A DNA stretch of 64,000 nucleotides, taken from contig NZ_JAEQMU010000003.1 in the NCBI RefSeq assembly GCF_017908035.1, positions 62,001 to 126,000 on the forward strand. The letters are read 5' to 3'. Position numbers and translations under genes: made by a program. Below are positions 1 to 9,276 of the stretch, in pieces. The notes below the pieces were generated by a model that saw only the letters and a list, made by a program, of their open reading frames with translations, made no database searches and was not told the origin of the DNA. The DNA is from Sphingobacterium tabacisoli (GTDB lineage: Bacteria > Bacteroidota > Bacteroidia > Sphingobacteriales > Sphingobacteriaceae). How positions within the stretch are numbered: the first letter of the stretch is position 1; every line of letters begins with the position of its first letter.

Positions 1-965
1 TTTACATTTAAATCCGAATAATTGACCATCCCTGTCAACACCAATGTAATCAGTACATACAACACCGCACATATAATCAAACAGTAGATCATTGCTTTTG
101 GTAGATCCCGTTGTGGATCTTTACACTCTTCGGCCGTAGTAGATATCGAATCAAAACCAATAAATGCAAAGAAAACCGCGGCTATACCGCTCAAAACCCC
201 TCCCATCCCATTCGGAGCGAATGGTGTCCAGTTCTCCGGTTTGATAAAAAATGCTCCACCTATGATGACAGCTATGATTATCCCTATTTTAATCATGACC
301 ATAATATTACTGGCGCGTTGCGATTCTTTTATCCCAATGTAGACCAGCCATGTCACCAATACGGTAATTAAACCCGCTGGCAGATCAAAAACAATCGGCA
401 GATCACCAATCTTTGGAGCAGTGTTATAAGCTTCAAGTGCAATTTTATCTATTCCAGACAGTTTATCTGCACCAACGAGTAGCATCTTTTCGTGCGCTTC
501 GAGTGCATATCCAGGTGCCATCGTCAACCATTTGGGGATATAGATACCGAAGCCTTCACACATTGAAACAAAATACTGTGACCAAGAAATGGCAACTACC
601 ATATTCGACACTGCATACTCCAAGACCAATGCCCAACCGATGATCCAAGCGAACAACTCCCCAAAAGCGACATAAGCATAGGTATATGCCGAACCTGAAA
701 CCGGAACTGTACTCGCAAACTGGGCATAGGACAGCGCAGTAAACACACAGGCAAAAGCAACAAAGACAAATAAAAGAGATACTGCAGGGCCGCCATTATA
801 AGCTGCCAGTCCAATGGTACTAAAAATACCAGCACCTACTATCGCTGCAATACCTAGAGAGACTAAATCCCGAACACCCAAAATTTTTGCTAGACCGGAG
901 CCATGGGTCTGAGAGTCGATTAGTATTTGGTCAACACTTTTCTTCCTGAAAAGTTGATTTTTCAT
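1..965 (-). CDS. APC-family amino acid permease, C-terminus cut off by window edge
   Basis: This is an integral inner-membrane amino acid transporter of the APC superfamily, closest to the cationic amino acid (CAT/YfnA) type. The translation starts MKNQLFRKKSVDQIL at 965 and runs off the left edge after about 321 residues. A short cytoplasmic N-terminus is followed by the first helix with the family motif GIAAIVGAGIF, then a series of hydrophobic helices. The visible end has the helix with FFAFIGFDSISTTAEE, typical of CAT transporters, followed by the conserved KDPQRDLPKAM loop. The start follows an AT-rich leader with no clear ribosome binding site. The substrate cannot be told from the sequence. 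The last few helices lie outside the window. Confidence 0.9.
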   Translation of the reverse strand, partial: MKNQLFRKKSVDQILIDSQTHGSGLAKILGVRDLVSLGIAAIVGAGIFSTIGLAAYNGGPAVSLLFVFVAFACVFTALSYAQFASTVPVSGSAYTYAYVAFGELFAWIIGWALVLEYAVSNMVVAISWSQYFVSMCEGFGIYIPKWLTMAPGYALEAHEKMLLVGADKLSGIDKIALEAYNTAPKIGDLPIVFDLPAGLITVLVTWLVYIGIKESQRASNIMVMIKIGIIIAVIIGGAFFIKPENWTPFAPNGMGGVLSGIAAVFFAFIGFDSISTTAEECKDPQRDLPKAMIYCLIICAVLYVLITLVLTGMVNYSDLNV

Positions 966-1138
966 ATGTATATAATTTGATTTAAAATGGTCATGAACTA
1001 GTTCCTATCGTCTTCGACGAGCTCCTTGTATCGGTTTAATCGGACGGGAATATCCAATTTACGTTTATTCACTCCAAAAGGATATATCATATTTTAAAGT
1101 TTAAATAAGCTAAAAGAAGTGGCTCACTGTACCGTACC

Positions 1139-1813
1139 TCATTCTAGCTTTTGACTTAAGTCGCTATAGATTTCAAAAAAGTCCTGCAACTGCGTCTGTT
1201 TATATTCATCGAGCCTATCCCCCAGTACTTGGATATGCGTCTTAGTAGCCTCAAAATTCCATACTCGCTTACATATGTTAAACAGCGCATGCGGCAGGTT
1301 CTCTATCTTGGCATAATCAAAGATATACCTGGAACTGACAAATCGGTCATAAAAAATAAAAAAACGGTCTATATCAATACCTCCCAAATTTTGGAGGTAG
1401 GTTGTTAGCGCCTTTTTATCTACCTGAGCCAGGTGTTCATAGAGTCTCCCCACATTCAGTAGTTCATGCACGATCAGCTCATGATCCAATAACAACTCGA
1501 GTCCAATATGTGCCAGAAACGAGGCTCTAACCGGTAAATCTGTGATATCAGCTTCAATAGCGAGCCGCAATTGATGTGTATGCTTATAAAAAAAATCCGA
1601 GTTATGGAATAAGCGATCGATTTCCACATGACGCAACCAGCCCTCCGTTATGGCCTGTGCCTTAGGAGTACTCCTTAAAATATCATCATACTTATGGATT
1701 TGAAAAGCATATTTCTTATCTACATTTTTCAGAAGATCTGGCAAAAGCCCTCCTAAAACCTGCTCGGGCTCCACAGCATAACGCTCAAAATAGTAGTGCG
1801 ATAAAAAATTCAC
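1139..1813 (-). CDS. AcpH-like (acyl carrier protein phosphodiesterase family) protein
   Basis: A 224-residue protein whose N-terminus, MNFLSHYYFERY followed by VLGGLLPDLLK, resembles the MNFLAH...GNLLAD start of the AcpH/DUF479 family. That family removes the phosphopantetheine arm from acyl carrier protein. Several His and Asp residues that could bind metal are visible, for example HVEIDRLFH near residue 82 and HIGLELLLDHELI near residue 130. It has no signal peptide and should be cytoplasmic. It is transcribed divergently from tyrS, with 82 bp between the two starts. The family assignment rests on N-terminal similarity and length. Activity on ACP is inferred, and Bacteroidota members are often annotated only as hypothetical. 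Confidence 0.65.
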   Translation of the reverse strand: MNFLSHYYFERYAVEPEQVLGGLLPDLLKNVDKKYAFQIHKYDDILRSTPKAQAITEGWLRHVEIDRLFHNSDFFYKHTHQLRLAIEADITDLPVRASFLAHIGLELLLDHELIVHELLNVGRLYEHLAQVDKKALTTYLQNLGGIDIDRFFIFYDRFVSSRYIFDYAKIENLPHALFNICKRVWNFEATKTHIQVLGDRLDEYKQTQLQDFFEIYSDLSQKLE

Positions 1814-1858
1814 AACAGGAGTATCTCTTAAATTATCGTAATATACAGCTTAATATCT

Positions 1859-1866
1859 TATCTTTG
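1859..1866 (+). promoter_or_regulatory. Probable -7 promoter element for tyrS
   Basis: TATCTTTG is a perfect match to the TAnnTTTG -7 element used by the primary sigma factor of Bacteroidota, placed 30 bp before the tyrS start codon. No clear -33 TTG was found upstream, so this is a motif match only. Confidence 0.45.
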
Positions 1867-1895
1867 CAATCTTATAATAAAAAATTTAAATACAT

Positions 1896-3179
1896 ATGAA
1901 TTTTGTAGAAGAATTACGTTGGAGAGGCATGCTTCAAGATATCATGCCCGGTACCGAAGACTTACTTAACAAAGAGAAAGTATCTGGGTATATCGGTTTT
2001 GACCCGACTGGCGATTCTTTACATGTCGGTCATTTGACGCAGATCATGACATTAATCCATTTTCAGAATGCTGGCCATAAACCCGTAGCCCTAGTTGGTG
2101 GTGCTACCGGGATGATTGGAGATCCTTCTTTCAAGTCGGCAGAACGAAATCTATTAGATGAAGCTACATTAAACCACAATGTTGCTTCCCTAAAGAATCA
2201 GTTATCAAAGTTTTTAAATTTTGGCGACGGCGACAACGATGCTAAAATGGTAAACAACTACGATTGGTTCAAAGATTTCAACTTCTTGGATTTCATCCGT
2301 GATGTGGGTAAGTTGATTACGGTCAACTACATGATGTCCAAAGATTCGGTAAAGAAACGCTTAGAAGGTGATAACGGTCTATCATTTACAGAGTTTACTT
2401 ATCAATTGATTCAAGGATATGACTTCTATTATCTTTGGAAACATCACAACTGCAAAGTACAAATGGGCGGTTCGGATCAATGGGGCAATATCGTCACAGG
2501 ATCAGAAATGATCAGACGTCAAGACCAAGGAACCGCATTTGCTGTAACCACACAGTTGATCAAAAAAGCAGATGGACAGAAGTTTGGTAAAACGGAATCC
2601 GGAGCAGTATGGTTGGATCCGAAGAAAACATCACCGTTCAAATATTATCAGTTCTGGTTGAATGCGACAGACGACGATGCAAAAAGCTGGATCAAGATCT
2701 TTACCCTTAAAGGTAAGGAAGAATTGGATGCTATCATTGCAGAACATGATGCTGCTCCACACCTACGTACTGTACAGAAAGCTTTAGCAAAAGATATTAC
2801 AATCCGTACGCACTCTCTTGAGGCTTACGAGACAGCAGTAAAAACTTCGGACTTCTTATTTGGCAATGGTTCATTAGAATTTTTAGCCAATCTAGACCAT
2901 GATGCTGTATTAGATGTATTCGATGGAGTACCACAATTCACCATTAGCAAAGCTGAACTTGCAGAAGGAGTTAATATTTTAGATCTTCTAGCAGTTAAAG
3001 CTTCGGTATTCGCTTCCAAAGGCGAGGCCAAAAAGATGTTGACTGGTGGTGGTGTATCCTTAAATAAGGAAAAGCTTAGTGATATCGAACAAACGATAAC
3101 CGCAGAACAGTTAATAAATGGCAAATACCTGGTAGTCCAGAAAGGTAAAAAGAACTACTTTTTGATTACTGCCGAGTAA
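1896..3179 (+). CDS. tyrS: Tyrosyl-tRNA synthetase
   Basis: A class I aminoacyl-tRNA synthetase that charges tRNA-Tyr with tyrosine in the cytoplasm. The 427-residue length fits the bacterial TyrRS family. The HIGH-type signature is HVGH at about residues 43-46. GGSDQWGNI, which helps bind tyrosine, is in the middle of the catalytic domain, and the KMSKS-type loop is KFGKT near residue 229. The C-terminal region (about 355-420) with [14 protein letters not shown] is an S4-like RNA-binding domain. The ATG at 1896 gives the expected N-terminus and has a TAnnTTTG promoter element 30 bp upstream. A strong terminator follows, so the gene is probably monocistronic. Confidence 0.98.
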   Translation: MNFVEELRWRGMLQDIMPGTEDLLNKEKVSGYIGFDPTGDSLHVGHLTQIMTLIHFQNAGHKPVALVGGATGMIGDPSFKSAERNLLDEATLNHNVASLKNQLSKFLNFGDGDNDAKMVNNYDWFKDFNFLDFIRDVGKLITVNYMMSKDSVKKRLEGDNGLSFTEFTYQLIQGYDFYYLWKHHNCKVQMGGSDQWGNIVTGSEMIRRQDQGTAFAVTTQLIKKADGQKFGKTESGAVWLDPKKTSPFKYYQFWLNATDDDAKSWIKIFTLKGKEELDAIIAEHDAAPHLRTVQKALAKDITIRTHSLEAYETAVKTSDFLFGNGSLEFLANLDHDAVLDVFDGVPQFTISKAELAEGVNILDLLAVKASVFASKGEAKKMLTGGGVSLNKEKLSDIEQTITAEQLINGKYLVVQKGKKNYFLITAE

Positions 3180-3202
3180 TACCATAAGTAATAAAAGTAC
3201 CC

Positions 3203-3239
3203 CAGAAGCCACTTCTCACAAGAGTGGCTTCTGTTTTTA
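3203..3239 (+). terminator. Rho-independent terminator after tyrS
   Basis: A perfect 11-bp stem (CAGAAGCCACT paired with AGTGGCTTCTG, 9-base loop) is followed by a T run. It starts 23 bp after the tyrS stop codon and ends its transcript. Confidence 0.85.
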
Positions 3240-3327
3240 TTGTTCCCTTTGTCTTATCGCTTTATCAAGCTTCGAGTTTCTTACCACAATTTTTTTACTT
3301 TTTAGTTTTTACTTTTTAATTTCGTGT

Positions 3328-4515
3328 ATGATCAGTAATAGAGAGTTATTCTTAAAAAATACGGCTCAAACATCAGAAAGTCCCCGTTTGATAGAAGTCG
3401 AAAGAGCTGAAGGCTCTTATCTATACGGCCCACAAGGGCAAAAATACCTAGACCTGGTTTCAGGATTTAACGTAAGCAATATTGGGCACCGCCATCCTAG
3501 GGTTATCGCTGCCATCAAAGAGCAATTGGACAAATACATGCACGTGACAGTATACGGCGAGTTTGTACAGGCACCACAGGTCCAATTTGCGACCAAACTA
3601 CTAGAACAGCTTCCTCCTTTCTTTCAGTCCGTCTACCTGACCAATTCGGGGGCCGAAGCAGTAGAAGGATCTATGAAGGTCGCTAAAAAATTTACAGGCC
3701 GTAGGCAGATCATTGCCGCAAAAAAAGCCTACCACGGTAGTACCCAGGGTGCGTTAAGCTTGATTGGCAATCCCGCCTATCAGGAAGCATACGCTCCATT
3801 ATTGCCCGAGATTGATTTCATTACGTTCAATGATCACGATGATCTATCTCATATCACAACAGCTACAGCAGCCGTAATTGTCGAAGCCATACAAGGTGAA
3901 GCAGGCGTACGTGTTCCTGATGTAGCTTACATGCAGGCCTTACGCCAAAAATGTACAGATACAGGAACCTTATTGATCTTTGACGAAATACAAACAGGGT
4001 TTGGACGCACAGGTTCACTATTTGCTTTCGAACATTTCGGCATCATCCCTGATATATTGATGCTTGCCAAAGGTATAGGCGGCGGCATGCCGTTAGGTGC
4101 ATTTGTCGCTTCTAAAGAAATAATGGATGTCATCAAAGCCAATCCTATGCTCGGTCATATCACCACTTTTGGAGGCCATCCCGTAAGCTGTGCTGCGGCC
4201 TTAGCATCCCTAGAGACGATCTTAGAAGAAAAACTAATCGACGGAGTCGCCGAAAAAGCGGCCCTATTCCGAAAAGAACTGAACCATCCGCAGGTTAAGG
4301 AAATCCGGGGCCTTGGCCTTATGATGTGTCTACAGGTTGATAATTTTGATCAGGTCTACAATATCAGTAAATACTGTGCTGAAAACGGTGTCATGATCGA
4401 CTGGTACCTTCATTGTGAAACAGCATTGCGGATAGCACCTCCATTGACTATTTCGACTACCGAAATTATGGAAGCCTGCCAAGTGATCAGGACTGCGCTG
4501 GACAAATATTGTTAA
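3328..4515 (+). CDS. Class III pyridoxal-phosphate aminotransferase
   Basis: A 395-residue cytoplasmic enzyme of the ornithine/acetylornithine/GABA aminotransferase family. Visible signatures are TNSGAEAVEGSMKVAKK (phosphate binding), AYHGSTQGALS, the EAIQGEAGV segment, FDEIQTGFGRTG with the cofactor-contacting Asp, and LAKGIGGGMPLGAF holding the Schiff-base Lys at about residue 248. It is not next to other amino acid biosynthesis genes, so its substrate is open. Acetylornithine aminotransferase of arginine synthesis is possible, since argH is elsewhere in the window. The start lies just after an AT-rich tract (3291-3324) of repeated TTTTTACTTTTTA blocks that also occurs before folA. Confidence 0.9.
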   Translation: MISNRELFLKNTAQTSESPRLIEVERAEGSYLYGPQGQKYLDLVSGFNVSNIGHRHPRVIAAIKEQLDKYMHVTVYGEFVQAPQVQFATKLLEQLPPFFQSVYLTNSGAEAVEGSMKVAKKFTGRRQIIAAKKAYHGSTQGALSLIGNPAYQEAYAPLLPEIDFITFNDHDDLSHITTATAAVIVEAIQGEAGVRVPDVAYMQALRQKCTDTGTLLIFDEIQTGFGRTGSLFAFEHFGIIPDILMLAKGIGGGMPLGAFVASKEIMDVIKANPMLGHITTFGGHPVSCAAALASLETILEEKLIDGVAEKAALFRKELNHPQVKEIRGLGLMMCLQVDNFDQVYNISKYCAENGVMIDWYLHCETALRIAPPLTISTTEIMEACQVIRTALDKYC

Positions 4516-4609
4516 TGACTGATTTCTCATAGGTAGAGCGTGAATTTGATGGAAGATTGTGAAAAGTTGCTCTATTTTTTGTAGTGTTAGGATACTAAAC
4601 CTATTATAC

Positions 4610-5356
4610 ATGAACAACAGAAGAACATTTATCAAAAGTTCAGTACTGGCATTAGGAGCTACCGTACTGGCAAATCAAGTCTCAAAAGCCGCACCGCTCG
4701 TCACCAAGAATAAATTGGAGATTAAGCAAAATGACATTATTTTATTTCAAGGCGACTCCATTACAGACAATGGCAGAGCCAAGGACAACCTCTTGCCCAA
4801 TGACATTCAAGCATTAGGCAGAGGTTATGCCATGCTTGCGGCGAGCGCCATGCTGAACAAATATGCCGAAAAGAACCTTAAAATATACAATAGAGGTATC
4901 AGTGGACATAAAGTCCCCCAACTACAAGACCGTTGGCAAGCCGATTGCATCCACCTCGCTCCGTCCGTATTAAGTATTCTTGTTGGAGTAAATGATTATT
5001 GGCACAAAAGAAGTGGAAAATACTCCGGTACAGCCCAACTCTATAAAGAACAGTACCAAAAATTACTGGATACAACACTAGAGCGCTTTCCGCAACTGCG
5101 GTTAATTATCGCCGAACCCTTTGCCGTTAAAAACGTGAAGCATGTCGATGACAGCTGGTTTCCTGAATTCGCACACTATCAAGAAGTAGCATCTGATATT
5201 GCAAAAGAGTATAAAGCAGTATTTCTTCCTTATCAAAATATCTTCGATACCGCCTGCAAACGTGCTCCTGGAGATTATTGGACGACCGATGGGGTACATA
5301 CTTCGGCCGCTGGAGCAGATCTTATGGCAAAAAACTGGTTAAATTGCTTTAAATAA
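4610..5356 (+). CDS. Secreted SGNH/GDSL-family hydrolase
   Basis: A 248-residue exported esterase-type hydrolase. The start at 4610 is preferred over an in-frame ATG at 4559 because it puts a Tat-like signal (NRRTFIKSS followed by a hydrophobic stretch and an Ala-rich cleavage region) at the N-terminus. Block I, with the nucleophilic Ser, is FQGDSITDNG. The Asn block is LVGVNDYW, and the catalytic Asp/His pair is in DGVHTSAAG near the C-terminus. These are the four-block signatures of SGNH hydrolases, which remove acyl groups from carbohydrates or lipids. The natural substrate is unknown. It lies 94 bp after the aminotransferase gene, so co-transcription is possible. Confidence 0.88.
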   Translation: MNNRRTFIKSSVLALGATVLANQVSKAAPLVTKNKLEIKQNDIILFQGDSITDNGRAKDNLLPNDIQALGRGYAMLAASAMLNKYAEKNLKIYNRGISGHKVPQLQDRWQADCIHLAPSVLSILVGVNDYWHKRSGKYSGTAQLYKEQYQKLLDTTLERFPQLRLIIAEPFAVKNVKHVDDSWFPEFAHYQEVASDIAKEYKAVFLPYQNIFDTACKRAPGDYWTTDGVHTSAAGADLMAKNWLNCFK

Positions 5357-5417
5357 ACAAATAACAAAAAAAAGCAGCTCTTAACATTAACTTAATATAT
5401 ACTTCATTTTTTGTTCA

Positions 5418-5425
5418 TAGTTTTG
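5418..5425 (+). promoter_or_regulatory. Probable -7 promoter element for the PiT gene
   Basis: TAGTTTTG matches the TAnnTTTG consensus and ends 13 bp before the start codon at 5439. A transcript from it would have a very short leader. The -33 region is not clear. Confidence 0.35.
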
Positions 5426-5438
5426 CAAAAATAAAACT

Positions 5439-7700
5439 ATGGACAATTATTTATATTTAGTTATCGTCACCCTTATCACCTTAGGTGTGATCGACCTGAT
5501 GGTCGGTGTAAGTAATGACGCTGTTAACTTCTTAAACTCAGCTATCGGATCTAAAGCAATTCCCTTTCGCTTGATCATGATCCTGGCAAGTGCGGGGATA
5601 CTGTGCGGAGCCGTTTTCTCAAGTGGTATGATGGAGATTGCACGAAGTGGAATATACATACCCAGTATGTTTAGTTTCAATGATGTGCTGATTATATTCC
5701 TCGCGGTAATGATCACCGACATTATTCTACTGGATATCTTCAACTACTTCGGGCTACCAACTTCCACTACCGTATCCATCGTATTTGAGCTCTTGGGAGG
5801 TGCGGTCTGTTTAGGTCTATATAAAATTGCCACAACAACTGGAGATTGGTCCACCCTTTCTCAGTATATCAATACAGAGAAAGCTTCAGAGATTGTAGTA
5901 AGCATACTTCTATCCGTGATTCTATCCTTTACTGTTGGCATGGCTGTACAATACGTATCCCGCTTGATCTTTACTTTCCAATTTGAGAAAAAGATGAAAT
6001 CCTTTGGGGTATTCTTTGGAGGTATAGCGCTTGCGGCGATTAGTTATTTCATCATTATTAAAGGTTTAAAAACAGTTACTTTTATTGATAAGTCGGTAAA
6101 AGATTGGATCAACACCCATGAATTACTACTGATTGCCGGGAGTTTTGTTTTATTCACAGTATTCAGTTTCATTCTGACCCGTTTAAAAATCAATATTCTT
6201 AAAGTTATTATCGGAATAGGCACATTCGCTTTAGCACTATCGTTTGCTGGAAACGATTTGGTCAACTTCATTGGTGTCCCTGTTGCAGCTATACAGGCAA
6301 TTGGCTTCTTCCAAGCGTCTGGTGGCAATCCTGACACCTATATGATGGGTGAACTTGGCTCTGCCGATATCGTAGCGCCTGTATGGATTCTATTTATTTC
6401 TGGAGCTATTATGATTCTCACGCTATGGACTTCTAAGAAAGCGAAAACAGTTATTGAGACCGAAATGAGCCTAACTAGCCAAGACGCTAGCACCGAAAAA
6501 TTTCAGCCCAATACCTTATCCAGGTGGATTGTCCGCAGCTTTATGAATATAGGCAATGCAATAGGCTATTTGATGCCTCGCGCTCTTCAAGCCCGTCTAG
6601 ACCGTTCCTTTGAAAACGAACGTTCTACAAAAAAGAAATCACAGGACGAGCCGATGTTTGATATGGTACGTGCCTCAGTAAATCTAATGGTTGCCAGTAG
6701 TCTAATTGCATTAGGTACATCCATGAAACTCCCACTATCGACTACATATGTGACCTTTATGGTGGCTATGGGTACCGCTTTTGCGGATAGAGCATGGGAT
6801 CGTGAGAGTGCTGTATACCGCGTATCTGGTGTTTTCCACGTTATCGGCGGTTGGTTCTTTACCGCTGCTTGCGCTTTTACGGGTGCCTTCATCATCGCTT
6901 ATTTATTGAAGATAGGTGGTATTATGACCTTTGTAGGTGCTCTTGTACTATTAGCCATACTTTTAGTTTTCAATGCGAAAAGCCACAAGAAAAAAGTTGC
7001 TGAACAGGCAAAACGGAAATTAAAACTAGGCAAGGAAGACATACATACCTTACAACAGGTAACAGAGGCCAGTTCTAATCAAATCAGTGAAGTATTTGCA
7101 AAATCCAATATTTTCTACAAAGAAATCGTAGATGGATTGATCAAAAATGATCTGACGTCGCTATCGATGAATAAGAAACTTATCAAGAAGTTCTTAAGGG
7201 ATCTGGACTCTACCAACGAAAATCTATACAGCTTTATCCGTAACCTCGACGATTCATCAGCAAAAGGTAGCCGATTCTACATTATGTCTTTAGGTTATTT
7301 ACAAGATATTGTAGAAAACCTGTACGTCATTGCGACCAATGCGCACAACCATGTAGACAATAACCATAAATCATTAAAGGATTATCAAGGCAATGACCTC
7401 CGCTTAGTAGGTGATGAACTAGGCAATTGGTACGCTGAGGTCTATAATATGTATAAGCGCCGTGAATTCTTAAAGATCGACAATACGATGAAACAACGGG
7501 ATCAGCTTCAAAAAGTCATCAATAATCTTGTGGATAAACAGATTGACCACATACGTACAACAGAAAATAGCCCTAAAAACACGAAGCTATACTTCTCCAT
7601 ACTGTTAGAAACAAATGAGCTTATCAGTTCGACGTTTAAACTTCTAAGATTGAACAAAGAATTTGAAGAGTTCAAAATAGACAACAAGAAAATTAAATAA
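5439..7700 (+). CDS. PiT-family inorganic phosphate transporter with PhoU-like C-terminal domain
   Basis: A 753-residue inner-membrane phosphate permease, longer than classical PitA because of an added cytoplasmic tail. The duplicated PiT signature is visible twice: GVSNDAVNFLNSAIGSKA near residue 23 and FAGNDLVNFIGVPVAA near residue 268. About ten or more hydrophobic helices fill residues 1-520. Residues 530-753 are hydrophilic and helical, and resemble a PhoU-type domain, which in related Bacteroidota proteins is fused to PiT permeases and probably controls transport. The gene has its own leader and a strong bidirectional terminator behind it, so it is probably a single-gene unit. Confidence 0.93.
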   Translation: MDNYLYLVIVTLITLGVIDLMVGVSNDAVNFLNSAIGSKAIPFRLIMILASAGILCGAVFSSGMMEIARSGIYIPSMFSFNDVLIIFLAVMITDIILLDIFNYFGLPTSTTVSIVFELLGGAVCLGLYKIATTTGDWSTLSQYINTEKASEIVVSILLSVILSFTVGMAVQYVSRLIFTFQFEKKMKSFGVFFGGIALAAISYFIIIKGLKTVTFIDKSVKDWINTHELLLIAGSFVLFTVFSFILTRLKINILKVIIGIGTFALALSFAGNDLVNFIGVPVAAIQAIGFFQASGGNPDTYMMGELGSADIVAPVWILFISGAIMILTLWTSKKAKTVIETEMSLTSQDASTEKFQPNTLSRWIVRSFMNIGNAIGYLMPRALQARLDRSFENERSTKKKSQDEPMFDMVRASVNLMVASSLIALGTSMKLPLSTTYVTFMVAMGTAFADRAWDRESAVYRVSGVFHVIGGWFFTAACAFTGAFIIAYLLKIGGIMTFVGALVLLAILLVFNAKSHKKKVAEQAKRKLKLGKEDIHTLQQVTEASSNQISEVFAKSNIFYKEIVDGLIKNDLTSLSMNKKLIKKFLRDLDSTNENLYSFIRNLDDSSAKGSRFYIMSLGYLQDIVENLYVIATNAHNHVDNNHKSLKDYQGNDLRLVGDELGNWYAEVYNMYKRREFLKIDNTMKQRDQLQKVINNLVDKQIDHIRTTENSPKNTKLYFSILLETNELISSTFKLLRLNKEFEEFKIDNKKIK

Positions 7701-7729
7701 AAAAAGCCCGCTGATGCGGGCTTTTTTTA
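7701..7729. terminator. Bidirectional terminator between the PiT gene and mtaB
   Basis: A GC-rich hairpin (GCCCGC, loop TGAT, GCGGGC) has an A run before it and a T run after it. It can stop transcription from both convergent neighbours. Confidence 0.88.
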
Positions 7730-7735
7730 TTTAAT

Positions 7736-9055
7736 TTAATGTGCCAATACTTCGGGCAGTTCTTCCACATCCACCTCTCCATTCTCCGAAATAGAGATGA
7801 AACGTACCGGAACAATTTCATTCACCAAAAGTGGATCATATAGTGTACGCACTTTGACATAGTTTTTGGAGAAGCCATGCATATATCCGTCTTTGATATC
7901 CGACTCGAACAGTACCTCGCCAACCGCATTAAGATTTTCTTCGTAAAAAGCACGACGTTTTTTCTCAGACAGAATATGTAGCATTTTACTACGGTCTGAG
8001 CGTTGCGCTCCAGGTACCGCACCTTCCATCTGTGCTGCAATCGTATTCTCTCGCTCCGAATAGGTAAAGACGTGTAGATAGGAGATATCCATTTCATTCA
8101 AGAAATTGTACGTATCTATAAAATCCTCACGACTCTCTCCTGGGAAACCTACAATCACATCTACACCGATACAACTATTAGGCATCAATGTTTTAATCTT
8201 TGCTACCCTTTCAGCGTACAGCTCACGCTTATAGCGCCTGCGCATCTGGGCCAATATCTTATTGCTTCCCGATTGCAACGGCATATGGAAATGAGGTACA
8301 AATCGTTTAGATTGTGCGACAAATTCGATTACCTCATTGGCCAATAGATTCGGCTCTATAGAAGAAATACGGATACGGTCTATCCCTTCGACTTCGTCCA
8401 AAGCCTTAACCAAATCGAGGAACTTATCCTGCCGCTTACCGTCACGGATTCCAAAATCTCCGATATTCACCCCCGTCAATACGATCTCCTTCACTCCTGA
8501 AGCAGCTATTTCCTCTGCTTGCTTCACTATATCTTCTATCTTACCGGAACGGGATGCACCACGCGCCAATGGTATCGTACAGAATGTACACGAATAGTCA
8601 CATCCATCCTGCACCTTCAGAAACGTACGCGTACGATCCCCGATAGAAAACGCAGATACAAACTGATTGGTCTCATCAATAGGTCCATTATGAATAATGG
8701 CCTTTTCCTGTTTGGTCAGATCATTGATATGTTCAATAATATTAAACTTTTCAGCTGCTCCAAGGACCATATCTACACCAGGGATTTCCGAGATTTCCTT
8801 TGGCTTCAACTGTGCATAGCATCCTACAATAGTAATATAAGCATTTGGCGAATGTTTAAGCGCTTCCTTCACCACCTTACGACACTTCTTATCTGCATGA
8901 TCCGTTACAGAACAGGTGTTAATAACATAAACATCTGCCTGCGAATTAAAAGGAGTGGTCTCGTAACCCGCATCCTTAAAAATACGACCAATAGAAGATG
9001 TCTCTGAAAAATTCAGCTTACATCCCAACGTGTAAAAAGCAACTTTTTTATTCAT
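7736..9055 (-). CDS. mtaB: MiaB-family tRNA methylthiotransferase, MtaB type
   Basis: A radical-SAM enzyme that adds a methylthio group to N6-threonylcarbamoyladenosine at position 37 of tRNAs. From the ATG at 9055 it is 439 residues and begins MNKKVAFYTLGCKLNFSET, the family N-terminus. An upstream in-frame ATG at 9106 gives an unlikely extension. Cluster-binding Cys residues of the N-terminal domain are in TLGCKLN, NTCSVT and VGCYAQ. The radical-SAM CxxxCxxC motif is DGCDYSCTFC. A TRAM-like RNA-binding region forms the C-terminal 60 residues. The GCKLN start and the overall pattern fit MtaB better than MiaB or RimO. Confidence 0.92.
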   Translation of the reverse strand: MNKKVAFYTLGCKLNFSETSSIGRIFKDAGYETTPFNSQADVYVINTCSVTDHADKKCRKVVKEALKHSPNAYITIVGCYAQLKPKEISEIPGVDMVLGAAEKFNIIEHINDLTKQEKAIIHNGPIDETNQFVSAFSIGDRTRTFLKVQDGCDYSCTFCTIPLARGASRSGKIEDIVKQAEEIAASGVKEIVLTGVNIGDFGIRDGKRQDKFLDLVKALDEVEGIDRIRISSIEPNLLANEVIEFVAQSKRFVPHFHMPLQSGSNKILAQMRRRYKRELYAERVAKIKTLMPNSCIGVDVIVGFPGESREDFIDTYNFLNEMDISYLHVFTYSERENTIAAQMEGAVPGAQRSDRSKMLHILSEKKRRAFYEENLNAVGEVLFESDIKDGYMHGFSKNYVKVRTLYDPLLVNEIVPVRFISISENGEVDVEELPEVLAH

Positions 9056-9214
9056 ATCCATATAACTCGACCATTTTGTAGGCCATTTGGAAAACCCAAT
9101 CCGCAAAAATACACATTTTTATAGACATGAGATTTCAGATTTTATATTTCATTATTTGAGGCAAAGATGTGATATGTTCATGACACAAAATTTCAGCTTT
9201 CACAGTAATTTTCT

Positions 9215-9222
9215 TAGCTTTG
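9215..9222 (+). promoter_or_regulatory. Probable -7 promoter element for thyA-folA
   Basis: TAGCTTTG matches TAnnTTTG and lies 54 bp upstream of the thyA start codon. It is the only good match in the 170-bp leader. No -33 element is convincing. Confidence 0.4.
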
Positions 9223-9276
9223 AATACCTCAAAACAATCGTTAGACAGATAGCAATAAGACATTTATTTATAGGGT

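Noticed and set aside
966-1138. Similarity of the leader next to the permease start (TTCATATGTATATAATTTG) to the 90-bp repeat unit
   Set aside because: About 34 bases are alike, but both are AT-rich start-codon leaders of a style shared by several genes here; the rest of the unit is absent.
8519-9007. 162-codon plus-strand ORF within mtaB
   Set aside because: It is antisense to the cysteine-rich core of a well-conserved gene.
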